Source of the DNA: Coriobacteriia bacterium
Lineage (GTDB): Bacteria; Actinomycetota; Coriobacteriia; Anaerosomatales; JAAXUF01
Direction: 5' to 3'
DNA: 64,000 nt
Assembly (NCBI GenBank): GCA_013336165.1
Contig: JAAXUF010000001.1
Coordinates: 186,001 to 250,000 of the forward strand
Positions 35,369 through 44,757 of the stretch are shown in pieces (the stretch's first letter is position 1; each line of letters opens with the position of its first letter). The notes below the pieces were generated by a model. The model had not been told where the DNA came from, made no database searches, and saw only the letters and a program-made list of their open reading frames with translations. Made by a program: the position numbers and the translations under genes.

Positions 35369-36390
35369 TCGTCGACTCCCATGTGTTTGCCTTCCAGAGC
35401 CACGAGCGGCGTGACCCGCTTCATCAGCTCGGTGAAGTCCGCCGGCTTCAAGGACTGCGGCCCGTCGCAGCGTGCGCGTTCAGGGTCCGGGTGAACCTCG
35501 ACCATCACGCCGTCTGCGCCCGCAACAACCGAGGCGCGCGTCATCGGCACGATAAGGTCTCGGCGGCCTGTGGAGTGCGACGGGTCCACGATCACAGGCA
35601 GGTGCGTAAGCGTCTTGAACGCCGCCACCGCCGCAAGATCGAGCGTATTGCGCGTGTAGGTCTCGAACGTGCGGATGCCGCGCTCACACACCATTACGTC
35701 GCGGTTACCACCCTTGAGCACGTATTCGGCGGCAGAAAGCGTCTCTTCAATCGTCGCCGAAAGTCCCCGCTTGAGCAGCACCGGCCGGTTCATCTTGCCC
35801 AGTTCCTCAAGCATCATGAAGTTTTGCATGTTGCGGGCGCCGACCTGGAGCACGTCGGCCCACTCGCCGACCGTCTCGGCGTCGCGCACGTCGAGTACCT
35901 CGGTGACAACCGGCAGGTTCACCATGTCGCCGGCCGCACGCAGGAGTTTGAGGCCCTCAAGGCCCATACCCTGGAACGCGTACGGGCTCGATCGCGGCTT
36001 GTACGCGCCGCCGCGCAGCATCGTAGCTCCGGCCGCGGCGACTTCACGAGCGGCCGACATCATCTGCTCCTCGGACTCGATCGAGCAGGGTCCGGCGATC
36101 ATCGCGAATGCACCGCCGCCGACTGTCGCGCGGCCGATCCGGATGACGGTGTCCTCGGGTTGGAAATCGCGGGTCACGAGCTTGTACGGCTTGAGGACCC
36201 TGATGACTTCCTCGACCTCGGGTAGACCCTCAAGATCGAGCGTGTAGATGACCTCGCGCGGACCGATGACTCCAATAATGGTCTTGATTTGGCCCTGAGA
36301 CAGATGCGCCTCGGCACCGGCTTCGTGCAAGAGCTCGACTACGTGATCTATGGACATCTGGGACGCATGGTCCCTCATGACTACCAGCAT
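35365..36390 (-). CDS. aroF: 3-deoxy-7-phosphoheptulonate synthase, type I-beta with N-terminal regulatory domain
   Basis: First step of the shikimate pathway. 341 residues. The first 70 residues are a ferredoxin-like domain (as in Thermotoga), then [39 protein letters not shown] and [12 protein letters not shown] at 36390 with AGGGGTGAGCAC before it. It opens the aroF-tyrA-aroA coupled set and follows hisC. Confidence 0.95.
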   Translation of the reverse strand: MLVVMRDHASQMSIDHVVELLHEAGAEAHLSQGQIKTIIGVIGPREVIYTLDLEGLPEVEEVIRVLKPYKLVTRDFQPEDTVIRIGRATVGGGAFAMIAGPCSIESEEQMMSAAREVAAAGATMLRGGAYKPRSSPYAFQGMGLEGLKLLRAAGDMVNLPVVTEVLDVRDAETVGEWADVLQVGARNMQNFMMLEELGKMNRPVLLKRGLSATIEETLSAAEYVLKGGNRDVMVCERGIRTFETYTRNTLDLAAVAAFKTLTHLPVIVDPSHSTGRRDLIVPMTRASVVAGADGVMVEVHPDPERARCDGPQSLKPADFTELMKRVTPLVALEGKHMGVDE

Positions 36391-36467
36391 GTGCTCACCC
36401 CTGTCGCTTCGCGTTGTTAAGCGGTCGTTTGCATTCCGCCGCAAAGCCCGCTTGAAAGGGTGCTTCC

Positions 36468-37571
36468 CTAGATCGAGCCAAGCTTCGCGACGGTGGCTTC
36501 AAAAGCCGCGACGGTGGCGTCCGTGTCGCCTGGGGTCCCGATACCGACCCGCAATGCCTGCGACGTACCGAAGTCGCGAACGATCACGCCTTCGGCAAGG
36601 AGCGCCTCAAATACTTCGACCGGCTTCTCCGTCAGGACATAGACGAAGTTCGTTTCCGACGGCACGTACGCAACGCCGAGCCGATCGAAGCACGAATACA
36701 GGTACGTCTTCTGTTCCTGATTTTCGCGCCTGCGGCGTTCGACTTCGGCCACGTCATCGAGCGAGTAGTACGCAGCAATCTGCGCGACGGTGTTCAAGTT
36801 GAACGGCTCGCGGACCTTCTCGACTGCAGCGACGAGCGGCTCCGGCAGCACGCCGTAACCGACGCGCGCGCCCGCAAGCGAGTAAATCTTCGAGAACGTG
36901 CGCAAGACGGCGATAGGACGCGTGCCGTCGAAGTAGTTGAGCCCGTTGGGCATCTCGGGAGAGGTCGCGTATTCGAAGTAGGCCTCGTCGACGACCACCA
37001 GCACATGCTCCGGCACCTTCGCAAGGAAGTCCTCAAACGCAGTTCGCGAGTAGATTGTGCCTGTCGGGTTGTTGGGGTTGCAGAGGAAGACGAGCTTCGT
37101 GCGCTCGGTGATCGCCGCGAGCATGGCGGGAAGGTCGTGAGTCTCACCGTCGGTAAGGGGAACCATCACTGCCGTAGCACCCATGAGCTGAGTCGACATC
37201 GGATAGACGACGAAGCTCGGCCACGCGAAGACGCACTCGTCGCCGGGGCGCAAAACGCACTGCGCGATGATACGCAAAAGCTCGTTGCTGCCGGAGCCGG
37301 TCACGAGATAGCGCTCATCGACGCCGAGATGCTCGGCGAGACGGCCTTTGAGGGCGCGCGAACCGCCTTCGGGGTAACGGTTCAGGTGAGGGAGCACGGC
37401 GCGCATGCCTTCGATGGCGCGCGGCACCGGGCCATAAGGGTTCTCATTGCTGGAGAGTTTGTGGATCACATCGCAGCCGGATCGCTCGCGCACTTCACTC
37501 GCGCGCAGGCCGGGAGCGTACGGCGTCATCGGCGTGAGTTCCGGTCGTATGAGCGCGTCCCAGTCCATCAT
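36468..37571 (-). CDS. hisC: Histidinol-phosphate/aromatic aminotransferase
   Basis: PLP aminotransferase, fold type I. 367 residues. KLSSNENPYGP, GSGSNELL, CNPNNPTGT, VDEAYFEYA, PLP lysine in TFSKIYSLAGARVGYG, and LRVGIGT at the end. By sequence it belongs to the HisC group. Its place directly before aroF, tyrA and aroA suggests it may act mainly as the aromatic aminotransferase (tyrosine/phenylalanine), a dual role known for HisC homologues. ATG at 37571 has GGAAGGA before it. Confidence 0.88.
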   Translation of the reverse strand: MMDWDALIRPELTPMTPYAPGLRASEVRERSGCDVIHKLSSNENPYGPVPRAIEGMRAVLPHLNRYPEGGSRALKGRLAEHLGVDERYLVTGSGSNELLRIIAQCVLRPGDECVFAWPSFVVYPMSTQLMGATAVMVPLTDGETHDLPAMLAAITERTKLVFLCNPNNPTGTIYSRTAFEDFLAKVPEHVLVVVDEAYFEYATSPEMPNGLNYFDGTRPIAVLRTFSKIYSLAGARVGYGVLPEPLVAAVEKVREPFNLNTVAQIAAYYSLDDVAEVERRRRENQEQKTYLYSCFDRLGVAYVPSETNFVYVLTEKPVEVFEALLAEGVIVRDFGTSQALRVGIGTPGDTDATVAAFEATVAKLGSI

Positions 37572-37671
37572 GAGTCCTTCCGTCCGTACGCCGTGCCGGT
37601 GGGTACGTGGTGCGGACGATTGTCGCAGGTCAGCGACGAGGAGGCAACCGTATCCGCCGTGGCGCTCGATC

Positions 37672-38256
37672 CTATGCCCGCACGAATTCGACGAGCATGC
37701 CGTGTCCGTCAATGATCCGGACCGTGGCAACTTGGGCGTTATGTATCTGAAACGCCCAGATGTCGTCGGCACAGAGTCCGAGCAACTGCACGAGAAGCAC
37801 ACGGAATACGCCCGCGTGGGTGACTATTGCCACGCGGTTTCCATTCTCCACCAACTCGGTCGCGATCGATGCCACACGCCGCCCCAGCGAGTGTCGTGAC
37901 TCCCCTTCCGGTGCCACCGGTTCGTCCATCGACCGATAGTTGAACTTCAAGCCGGCTGCTTCGATCTCGGCATACGTCTTTCCCTCGGCGAGGCCGAAGT
38001 CGATCTCCATCAGACGATCGTCGCGGCGCAACGGCACGCCGGTCAGCTTCGCGGCATCCGATGCCACCACCAGCGCGCGTTCCAGAGGAGACGACCACAC
38101 GGAGGCGGGTGCAAACCTGGCGATGACAGCCGACAGACGGCGTGCCTGCAGCTCCCCTTCCGCTGTGAACGGAGAGGTACCGCGGCCCACAAACCGGCCG
38201 GCCACGTTGGCTTCGGTCTCGGGATGTCGGATGATGAGGATGGTGGTATCGGCCAT
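37672..38256 (-). CDS. cobC: Histidine phosphatase, probable alpha-ribazole phosphatase (CobC)
   Basis: Removes phosphate from alpha-ribazole 5'-phosphate in the nucleotide-loop pathway. 194 residues. The catalytic motif reads RHPETEAN where most members have RHGET; the second His is in VTHAGVFR, and SSPLERAL and EIDFGLAEG complete the family. Assignment to CobC rests on its place just after cobS (4 bases). A general phosphatase is possible. Confidence 0.8.
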   Translation of the reverse strand: MADTTILIIRHPETEANVAGRFVGRGTSPFTAEGELQARRLSAVIARFAPASVWSSPLERALVVASDAAKLTGVPLRRDDRLMEIDFGLAEGKTYAEIEAAGLKFNYRSMDEPVAPEGESRHSLGRRVASIATELVENGNRVAIVTHAGVFRVLLVQLLGLCADDIWAFQIHNAQVATVRIIDGHGMLVEFVRA

Positions 38257-38260
38257 GGCT

Positions 38261-39031
38261 TTACACCACCGCCAGCACGAAAGCGACAAGCAGCACTGTC
38301 TCGGTGAGCAGGACGCTCGCGCCCATGACATCGCCCGTGACGCCGCCGAAACGCTCCGAAAGGACATGCGGGATTGCGAGAGCCAGGAGCATCCCAAGTC
38401 CGCCGAGAACGGCACCCGTCACGCCGAAGCCGAACCACAGGACCGCGAACGCTATCGCGACCGTGAGCCCCACGATAGCGAGCGAAAGCGGCGTAGGAGC
38501 GCCCATCACCGAGCGCCCCAGCCCGCCTGGGCGCGCAGGCTTGCCGAGCCATGCGGCCATCGTCGCCGAGAACCGCGCGAACGCCGGAACGACGATCAGA
38601 ACCGATTCATGAGACGCCGAGAGGATCGCGGCAATCGCGGCGACTTGCAGGATCGCCGTCAGCGAGAGCACGGTTGCCCCAAAGGCGCCCGTGTGGCTGT
38701 CTGACATGATCTCCAGACGGCGAGCCGTATCGTGCGAACCCCAAAAACCGTCGGCAACATCGGCCAGGCCGTCCCAGTGTAAGAGGCGCGTAACCAGCGC
38801 CCACGCCACAACGATGCAGCCAGCGACAACAAGGGGGGCGCGCAGCGCTCCACCGGCGAGCGCGGCTAGCTTCGCAGCGCCGTACCCTGCGATGCCGAGC
38901 AACAATCCGACGGCCGGGAACCACGCCGCGCTCTGCACTCGCCCGTCCTCCGGCCAACCTGCGCGCGTCGGAATGGCCGTCAGCAACGACAGCGCCAAAC
39001 CCGCATCGCGCAGAGGATGCTCAGTCGCCAT
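38261..39031 (-). CDS. cobS: Adenosylcobinamide-GDP ribazoletransferase (cobalamin synthase)
   Basis: Membrane enzyme joining alpha-ribazole to adenosylcobinamide-GDP. 256 residues with about seven hydrophobic helices. LLHWDGLADVADGFWGS, MSDSHTGAFG and the LGRSVMGAP loop are family motifs. ATG at 39031 has AAAGGAGT upstream. Between cobT and cobC. Confidence 0.93.
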   Translation of the reverse strand: MATEHPLRDAGLALSLLTAIPTRAGWPEDGRVQSAAWFPAVGLLLGIAGYGAAKLAALAGGALRAPLVVAGCIVVAWALVTRLLHWDGLADVADGFWGSHDTARRLEIMSDSHTGAFGATVLSLTAILQVAAIAAILSASHESVLIVVPAFARFSATMAAWLGKPARPGGLGRSVMGAPTPLSLAIVGLTVAIAFAVLWFGFGVTGAVLGGLGMLLALAIPHVLSERFGGVTGDVMGASVLLTETVLLVAFVLAVV

Positions 39032-39046
39032 TCGCGTCCTACTCCT

Positions 39047-40120
39047 TTAAGCCTCGTCTACGCCGGCCTCTGCGAACGTGGCCATGCCCGACATCATCCT
39101 GCAAGCAGCATCGATCACGCCCATCGCGAGCGCAGCGCCGGTTCCCTCACCCAGTCGCATGTCCAGATCGAACACAGGGGTCAATTCGAGATGATCCAGC
39201 ACCGCGCGATGCCCGGGCTCGGCCGAAAGATGTGACGGGAACACGTAGTCGCGCGCGGCGGGACACAGCGCAACGGCCGCAAGCGTCGCCGAGCTCGCGA
39301 TGAAACCGTCGCTCACGACGGCCACGCCCTCCTCGGCAGCGCCGAGCACGACTCCGGCCAGGGCTGCGATCTCAAGGCCCCCAACCGCGGCGAGCACGCC
39401 AAGCGTGTCCAGAGTACCGATACCGTTGACTTCGAGTGCTCGCCGGACGACCGACGCTTTGTGCGCGACACCTGTATCGTCAAGCCCCGTACCGCGCCCG
39501 ACGACCGCTTCCGGCGCCATCCCGGTGAATGCGGCGGTCAGCGCCGCGGCTGCAGTCGAGTTGCCGATCCCCATCTCACCGGTGCCGATGAGCGTGAAAC
39601 CTTGCTCCGCAGCTTCGCGGACCGCTTCAACGCCGACGAGCATCGCCTGCGCGCACTCTTCACGCGTCATGGCCGGACCGGCCGCCATGTTCGCAGTGCC
39701 ATGCGCGACGTTGGTGTGACGGATGCCGGGGGTATCGGCGAGGTCGCGCACCACGCCGACGTCGAAGACCTCGACCTGCGCGCCGACAGTCTGGGCGATC
39801 TGATTGATCGCCGCGCCGCCACCGATGAAGTTCGCGACCATCTGCCAGGTGACGTCCTGCGGGTAGGGAGCGACCCCCTCGGCGACAACGCCATGATCGC
39901 CTGCCATGAGCAGAATCGTCTTCTTCGCGACGCTCGGCCGGTCGGTGTTCTGGATGCGTGCGACCTGTGCGGCAATCCGCTCAAGACGTCCAAGCGAGCG
40001 AGGAGGCTTGGCGAGACTGTCAAGACGTTCCCGTGCACGGGTCTCGGCGGCTGGATCCGTCACCATGACCGAGGCGATAACCTCGGCAAGCTGATTCTCA
40101 AAGGTGTGAGAGAAACTCAC
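39047..40120 (-). CDS. cobT: Nicotinate-nucleotide-dimethylbenzimidazole phosphoribosyltransferase
   Basis: Makes alpha-ribazole 5'-phosphate. 357 residues. LAKPPRSLGRLERIA, MAGDHGVVAEGVAPYPQDVT, GGAAIN, GEMGIGNSTAAAAL and the catalytic Glu in RLGEGTGAAL. GTG at 40120 has AAAGGAACTTC before it; the open frame extends only eight codons more. In line with cobU and cobS. Confidence 0.95.
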   Translation of the reverse strand: MSFSHTFENQLAEVIASVMVTDPAAETRARERLDSLAKPPRSLGRLERIAAQVARIQNTDRPSVAKKTILLMAGDHGVVAEGVAPYPQDVTWQMVANFIGGGAAINQIAQTVGAQVEVFDVGVVRDLADTPGIRHTNVAHGTANMAAGPAMTREECAQAMLVGVEAVREAAEQGFTLIGTGEMGIGNSTAAAALTAAFTGMAPEAVVGRGTGLDDTGVAHKASVVRRALEVNGIGTLDTLGVLAAVGGLEIAALAGVVLGAAEEGVAVVSDGFIASSATLAAVALCPAARDYVFPSHLSAEPGHRAVLDHLELTPVFDLDMRLGEGTGAALAMGVIDAACRMMSGMATFAEAGVDEA

Positions 40121-40156
40121 GAAGTTCCTTTCGTTGGTTCGCAAAGGAGAAGTGTG

Positions 40157-40771
40157 TCAGTCCTCAGGCCATGGCGCCGTCTGCGGCAGCACGCTCAAGT
40201 CAACCAGTCGACCCGCCACACACAAGTACGCCGATTCGGCGCGATCCACTATCCTGCGGTTGGCACGCCCCAGCGCATCGCGAAAGATCCGTCCGCTGAG
40301 GTACGCGGGAACGACGCCGCCGCCAACCTCGTTGGTCACCACGATCGTGTCCCCTATACGCGACAGCAGCCACGTGAGCGTCGGCTCGAATGCCCGATCC
40401 AGCGCCGCCTCAAGGCCCGCGGGAGCAGTCTCACCTGCGTCCGCCAGCACCTCGCCACCCGTGCAGGCCTCCCACGCCGTCTCCATCGCAAGCCCGAGCA
40501 GCGTGCCCAGGCAGTCGACCACCAGCAGCGCGTCTGAAGGCACCTGCGCCATCCACCCCTCGGCGGAGCGAGACTCGAGCGTCTCGAACCCGGCGGGCCG
40601 GCTCGCACGATGGCGCGCGACGCGCTCGGCGAATTCGGCATCGAGCGGCTCCTCGCGACCGAACACCGCGACCACTACTCGTGTTCCATCGAGAGCGCGG
40701 GTCTCGGCCAGCCGCTGAGCAGCGCGAGATTTCCCGCTTCGCGCTCCTCCGGTGAAGACGACAAGCGCCAT
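40157..40771 (-). CDS. cobU: Adenosylcobinamide kinase / cobinamide-phosphate guanylyltransferase
   Basis: Bifunctional enzyme that phosphorylates and then guanylylates adenosylcobinamide. 204 residues. P-loop FTGGARSGKSRAAQRLA, LLVVDCLGTLL, VTNEVGGGVVP and GRANRRIVD. ATG at 40771, two bases after the rluB stop. Corrin-ring genes are absent, so this window supports salvage or late steps only. Confidence 0.94.
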   Translation of the reverse strand: MALVVFTGGARSGKSRAAQRLAETRALDGTRVVVAVFGREEPLDAEFAERVARHRASRPAGFETLESRSAEGWMAQVPSDALLVVDCLGTLLGLAMETAWEACTGGEVLADAGETAPAGLEAALDRAFEPTLTWLLSRIGDTIVVTNEVGGGVVPAYLSGRIFRDALGRANRRIVDRAESAYLCVAGRLVDLSVLPQTAPWPED

Positions 40772-40773
40772 TG

Positions 40774-41502
40774 CTATCCAACCTCGCCCATGTCGACCGC
40801 CGCCTTGAGCTCGGCGACCTCTTTGGCCGTCAGGTAGCGCCACTTTCCTTTGCCGAGCGAATCCAGCGTGATCGGCCCGAAGCTCACTCTGGTCAGTTCG
40901 ATCACCGGGTGGCCGACCGATGAGAACATACGACGGACCTGCCTCTTGCGCCCTTCGCTGATCGTGATCTCGCAGTAGCTGGTTGCTCCCACGCGCAGTG
41001 CTCGCACCTGCGCAGGCGCCGTCATGCCGTCGTCAAGCAACACGCCCTCGCGCAAGCGACCGAGCTCGGCTGCGGTGATGCGCCCGTCGACCTCGGCACG
41101 GTAGACTTTCTCGACATGCCAACGCGGATGAAGGACGCGGTGCGCCAGTTCGCCGTCGGTCGTGAACAGCAAAAGACCGGTGGTCTCGAAGTCGAGGCGT
41201 CCCACCGGGAACAGCCCCGGATGCTCGCGAACAGGCACGAACGATGTCACGGTGGTGCGCCCCTGCGGATCACTCATCGTCGTCATGACACCGGCGGGCT
41301 TGTACAGCGCAATGTACACCGCTTCATCGGCAATGGAGACGGGCACCCCATCGAGCGTGACCACGTCTGTAGAGGGGTCGACTTTCGCGCCGAGCTCAGT
41401 CACGACGACGCCGTTGACGCACACTCGGCCGCCGGTCATGAAGTCTTCACTGCCGCGCCGAGACGCCACACCGGCCCGCGCAAGGAACTTCTGCAGGCGC
41501 AT
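40774..41502 (-). CDS. rluB: 23S rRNA pseudouridine synthase (RluB/RsuA family)
   Basis: 242 residues. N-terminal S4 domain (MRLQKFLARAGVASRRGSEDFM), catalytic GRLDFETTGLLLFTTDG with the essential Asp, and EGRKRQVRRMF. The length and scpAB neighbours match RluB of Gram-positives. ATG at 41502 chosen for the S4 start; the frame is open 20 codons upstream. Ribosome site is weak. Confidence 0.92.
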   Translation of the reverse strand: MRLQKFLARAGVASRRGSEDFMTGGRVCVNGVVVTELGAKVDPSTDVVTLDGVPVSIADEAVYIALYKPAGVMTTMSDPQGRTTVTSFVPVREHPGLFPVGRLDFETTGLLLFTTDGELAHRVLHPRWHVEKVYRAEVDGRITAAELGRLREGVLLDDGMTAPAQVRALRVGATSYCEITISEGRKRQVRRMFSSVGHPVIELTRVSFGPITLDSLGKGKWRYLTAKEVAELKAAVDMGEVG

Positions 41503-41533
41503 GGGAACCACGCGCTCTTCGTTTGCGCCTTCG

Positions 41534-42157
41534 TCAGTCAATGGTCTCGAGCATTTCGTCATCGGCGTACTCGGATTCCGGCATTCCAGCCTGTCCGCTG
41601 GAGAGCCGATCGCGGATGGCTTGCTGAGTCGTCGGATCCGGAGCGAACTCGTCTAATGGGGGCAGACCGGAGAGATCCTTCAGTCCAAACTTCTCGAGGA
41701 ACGTGCGGGTGGTTCCGTAGAGGATTGCGTTGCCCGAGTTCTTGTCGCGAGCGACTTCGCGCACGAGGCCCTTCTCGACGAGCGACGAGATAACGGCTTC
41801 GCTGTTCACCCCGCGGATGGCGTTGACGCCCTGCCGGGAAACAGGCTGATGATACGCGACTACAGCGAGCGCCTCGAGCGCCGCCTGCGACAGCTTGCGT
41901 GTGTCCCACGACAGCACATACGCCTCGATGACGTCGTGGAAGCCCGGATGTGTGTACAGTCTCCAGCCGCCAGCGACCTCGCGCAGCTGAAAGCCGCGCT
42001 CCGCTTCGCGGTACTCCTCGGCGAGGTTCGATAGCGCCTCGTCGACGTCACCCGGCGAGGCGTCGAGCACCTTCGACAGGCGAACCGCCGATACCGGCTC
42101 GTCGGAGACGAACAGCAGCGCCTCAAGTGCGCCGCGAAGTGATGCATTCTCATTCAT
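41534..42157 (-). CDS. scpB: Segregation and condensation protein B
   Basis: SMC partner. 207 residues with two winged helices: ALEALLFVSDEPVSAVRLS and LSQAALEALAVVAYHQPVSR, then IRGVNSEAVISSLVEKGLV. ATG overlaps the scpA stop by four bases (ATGA). The C-terminal tail is acidic. Confidence 0.95.
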   Translation of the reverse strand: MNENASLRGALEALLFVSDEPVSAVRLSKVLDASPGDVDEALSNLAEEYREAERGFQLREVAGGWRLYTHPGFHDVIEAYVLSWDTRKLSQAALEALAVVAYHQPVSRQGVNAIRGVNSEAVISSLVEKGLVREVARDKNSGNAILYGTTRTFLEKFGLKDLSGLPPLDEFAPDPTTQQAIRDRLSSGQAGMPESEYADDEMLETID

Positions 42158-42936
42158 CGAAGATCCTCCGGGTCCTTCAGGCTGCGGCGGGCAGCCTCTT
42201 CGTCGTCCAGGTGCGTGATCATGATGTCGCCGAACAGGTCGTCCTGGCTCACATCGGCCATCCCGCGTTTGTAGAGCTCAAGGATAGCCAGCAGCGTGAC
42301 GACGACGATTTCCGGTGTTGCATTCTCGCCGAGCAGCTCACTGAAACGCGCAGAGCCGTTGCGAACGAGTTGGCGGTGCACGCTTTCTGCATGCAGTTCG
42401 AGCGACACCGGCATCGAGGCGACATGCTCGGCTTCCAGCAGAAAGGTTTCTTTCCGGTTCGCAAGATCGGCGCAAATGACGGCGAGGCCTCGGAGAGTGA
42501 TGCCTTCGAGGTAGTCCGGCATCAGCCCCAGGAAACCCTGCTCCAGCCCGGATTGCCTCGGGTGCATCTTGTCCTCGGACTCCATGCGCGCGGACAGCTC
42601 TGCGGCTGCGTTCTTGAACTGCTTGTAGGCGAGCAGGCGGGCCACGAGGATGTCGCGCGCCTCGTCCGGCGAGAGATCATCGAGTTCATCGCCGAAATAG
42701 GCTTCCTCCTTAGGAAGAAGCGACGCAGCCTTGATCTCCAGCAATGTGGCCGCGACGAGCAAGAAGTCGCTCGCGACATCAAGATCGAGGTCCTGCATGC
42801 GGTCGATGTACTCGAGGTACTGATCGGCCACCGTCGAAACGGAGATCGTGTTCACATCGAGCTTCTGGCGGGAGACAAGGTGCAGTAGCAGATCGAACGG
42901 TCCTTCGAAGACGTCTGTTCTTACTACGTAGCCCAC
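42154..42936 (-). CDS. scpA: Segregation and condensation protein A (kleisin)
   Basis: Bridges the SMC heads. 260 residues. FEGPFDLLLHLVSRQKLDV is the signature, LLVAATLLEIKAASLLP follows, and the C-terminal winged helix has VVTLLAILELYKRG. GTG at 42936 with a weak ribosome site. About 37 bases after trpS. Confidence 0.94.
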   Translation of the reverse strand: MGYVVRTDVFEGPFDLLLHLVSRQKLDVNTISVSTVADQYLEYIDRMQDLDLDVASDFLLVAATLLEIKAASLLPKEEAYFGDELDDLSPDEARDILVARLLAYKQFKNAAAELSARMESEDKMHPRQSGLEQGFLGLMPDYLEGITLRGLAVICADLANRKETFLLEAEHVASMPVSLELHAESVHRQLVRNGSARFSELLGENATPEIVVVTLLAILELYKRGMADVSQDDLFGDIMITHLDDEEAARRSLKDPEDLR

Positions 42937-42973
42937 GCTCTAAGCACTCGCCTTCCGGAGCCGAGAGACGGTA

Positions 42974-44047
42974 TTACGCATCCGAATCCGCGACCGCAGC
43001 GTTGGATGCGGCTTTGCCGCTGACGGGCTTCTCAATCCCAGCAGAAAGCGCTGTGCGTGCCGAGACGCCCACGAGTTCGCGACACGTCGCCACGACCTCC
43101 GCAGTGATCGGACGGGCCCGCTTGGCACCCTTTGCAAGCACTTCATCGGCAAACCCGGGAATCGCGGCCAACTCGGCTCTGCGCTTCTGAAAGTCGGCGA
43201 GGTAACTCACGAGGTCCTCGGCGAATGCGCGCTTGTGCTGCACGCAACCGCACTCGGCGACGCGGCAACAACGGTCGAACTCAGAGATGGCATCCGCATC
43301 GCCGATCAGCTTGTGCACCTGATGCAGCGGGCAGATGTCGGGGTCGCCCGGATCGGTCTTCAGGCGTCGCGCGGGATCGGTCATGAACGACATGGCTTTG
43401 GCGCGCAACTCCTCGGGCGGGTCAGACAGGAAGATCGAGTTTCCGTAGCTCTTTGACATCTTCCGGCCGTCGGTTCCCGGTACGCGGGCGCCTTCCTTGG
43501 CGATGATCGATTTGGGCTCGACCAGGTAGGTGCCATACGTGTTATTAAATCTCCGCACAATCTCGCGTGTCAGCTCGAGATGCGGGAGTTGGTCCTCCCC
43601 CACGGGCACGGCGTCGGCAAGCACGATGGTTATGTCGGCTGCCTGCATCTCCGGATACAAGAAGAACCCCACATTGCCCAGATCCTTGTCGGAGATCTGA
43701 TCGCGCTGCTCCTTGTAGCTGGGAACGCGCTCAAGCCACGCCATCGGCGTGACCATGGTGAAGTACAGGGTGAGCTCGGCGACTTCAGGCACATCGCTCT
43801 GGCGGTAGATCGTGGAGACGTCGGGGTCGAGGCCGGCAGCGCACCAGTCAAGCACCATCTCTTCGGTGAACGCGCGGATCTCGCTCGGGTCGGCCCACAG
43901 CGTGGTCAGTGCGTGCCAATCGGCGATGAAGTAGTAGGCGTCATAGTCGTGCTGCATCTGAAGCATGTTCTGGAGGTTGCCGAACCAGTGCCCAAGGTGA
44001 AGCTTGCCGGTCGGGCGGTATCCGGTCAGGGTGCGCTTCTTGGTCAT
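42974..44047 (-). CDS. trpS: Tryptophanyl-tRNA synthetase with an altered iron-sulfur motif
   Basis: Class I synthetase. 357 residues. TGYRPTGKLHLGHWFGNL (HIGH-type), VGEDQLPHLELTREI, and DGRKMSKSYGNSI. Residues 239-271 hold Cys239, Cys260, Cys261, Cys266, Cys268 and His271. The spacing C-x21-C-x6-C-x2-H is close to the C-x22-C-x6-C-x2-C that binds a [4Fe-4S] cluster in the Thermotoga maritima enzyme, with the last Cys replaced by His. A 30-residue Ala-rich C-terminal tail is extra. ATG at 44047. Confidence 0.95.
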   Translation of the reverse strand: MTKKRTLTGYRPTGKLHLGHWFGNLQNMLQMQHDYDAYYFIADWHALTTLWADPSEIRAFTEEMVLDWCAAGLDPDVSTIYRQSDVPEVAELTLYFTMVTPMAWLERVPSYKEQRDQISDKDLGNVGFFLYPEMQAADITIVLADAVPVGEDQLPHLELTREIVRRFNNTYGTYLVEPKSIIAKEGARVPGTDGRKMSKSYGNSIFLSDPPEELRAKAMSFMTDPARRLKTDPGDPDICPLHQVHKLIGDADAISEFDRCCRVAECGCVQHKRAFAEDLVSYLADFQKRRAELAAIPGFADEVLAKGAKRARPITAEVVATCRELVGVSARTALSAGIEKPVSGKAASNAAVADSDA

Positions 44048-44109
44048 GGTGCGGAAAGACCTCCTATACGTGCGGACGACGGGGACACGTGAGCATCATA
44101 CCGTCTTGG

Positions 44110-44757
44110 CTAGGGCAGTATCGCGTTCAAGATCGGAACCACGGTGTGATCGAAGTACCAGCCGAAGGGATCCAGCCCGGGTACAAGCGAGGGCAGGAGG
44201 AAGATCAAAACGATCAGAATCGCGAACGAGTACCGCTGCAACTGGTACCAACCCTTTAGCGCCCGATTTGGCAGGAAGACCGGCACGATGCTCGATCCGT
44301 CCAGTGGAGGAATCGGAATGAGATTGAAGAACATCAACACGAGGTTCGCGTACGCAAGCACAACTCCGACGAGTCTGACTCCGTCAGCGAGCGACCCCGA
44401 AAGGAGAAGCGAGGCCCACGCCAGGAGGGCGCCAGCGAGGGCAAGCGCCAGGTTGGCCGCAGGCCCAGCAAGGCCAACTATCAATTCACCCTTGCGCAGA
44501 TTCTTGAAGTAGCGCGGATTGTAGGGCACGGGCTTCGCATAGCCGAAGATGAATCCACCGAAGATGAAACCTATCAGCGGCAACACAATGGATCCAAACG
44601 GATCGATCGACGCGATTGGATTCATCGTCAAACGTCCTGCGTTCTTGGCGGTGAGATCGCCCAGCCGATAGGCCGCATAGCCATGCATGAATTCATGGAA
44701 TGTGATCGACGGTATGAGGAGTACAAGCCAAACGATGGTCACCGGGCTGATATTCAC
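44110..44757 (-). CDS. Site-2-type intramembrane metalloprotease (M50 family)
   Basis: 215 residues, about five membrane segments. Zinc motif HEFMHG (HExxH) in the first helix and NLIPIPPLDG with the third ligand Asp; GYAKPVPYNP lies between. This is the small YwhC/Rv-type class without PDZ. Substrate unknown. GTG at 44757 has AAAGGATATTGA before it and starts on the base after the stop of the small gene upstream. Confidence 0.9.
   Translation of the reverse strand: MNISPVTIVWLVLLIPSITFHEFMHGYAAYRLGDLTAKNAGRLTMNPIASIDPFGSIVLPLIGFIFGGFIFGYAKPVPYNPRYFKNLRKGELIVGLAGPAANLALALAGALLAWASLLLSGSLADGVRLVGVVLAYANLVLMFFNLIPIPPLDGSSIVPVFLPNRALKGWYQLQRYSFAILIVLIFLLPSLVPGLDPFGWYFDHTVVPILNAILP

Noticed and set aside
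36391-36467. A possible attenuator in front of aroF
   Set aside because: The 77-base gap shows no run of Phe, Tyr or Trp codons and no clear terminator.
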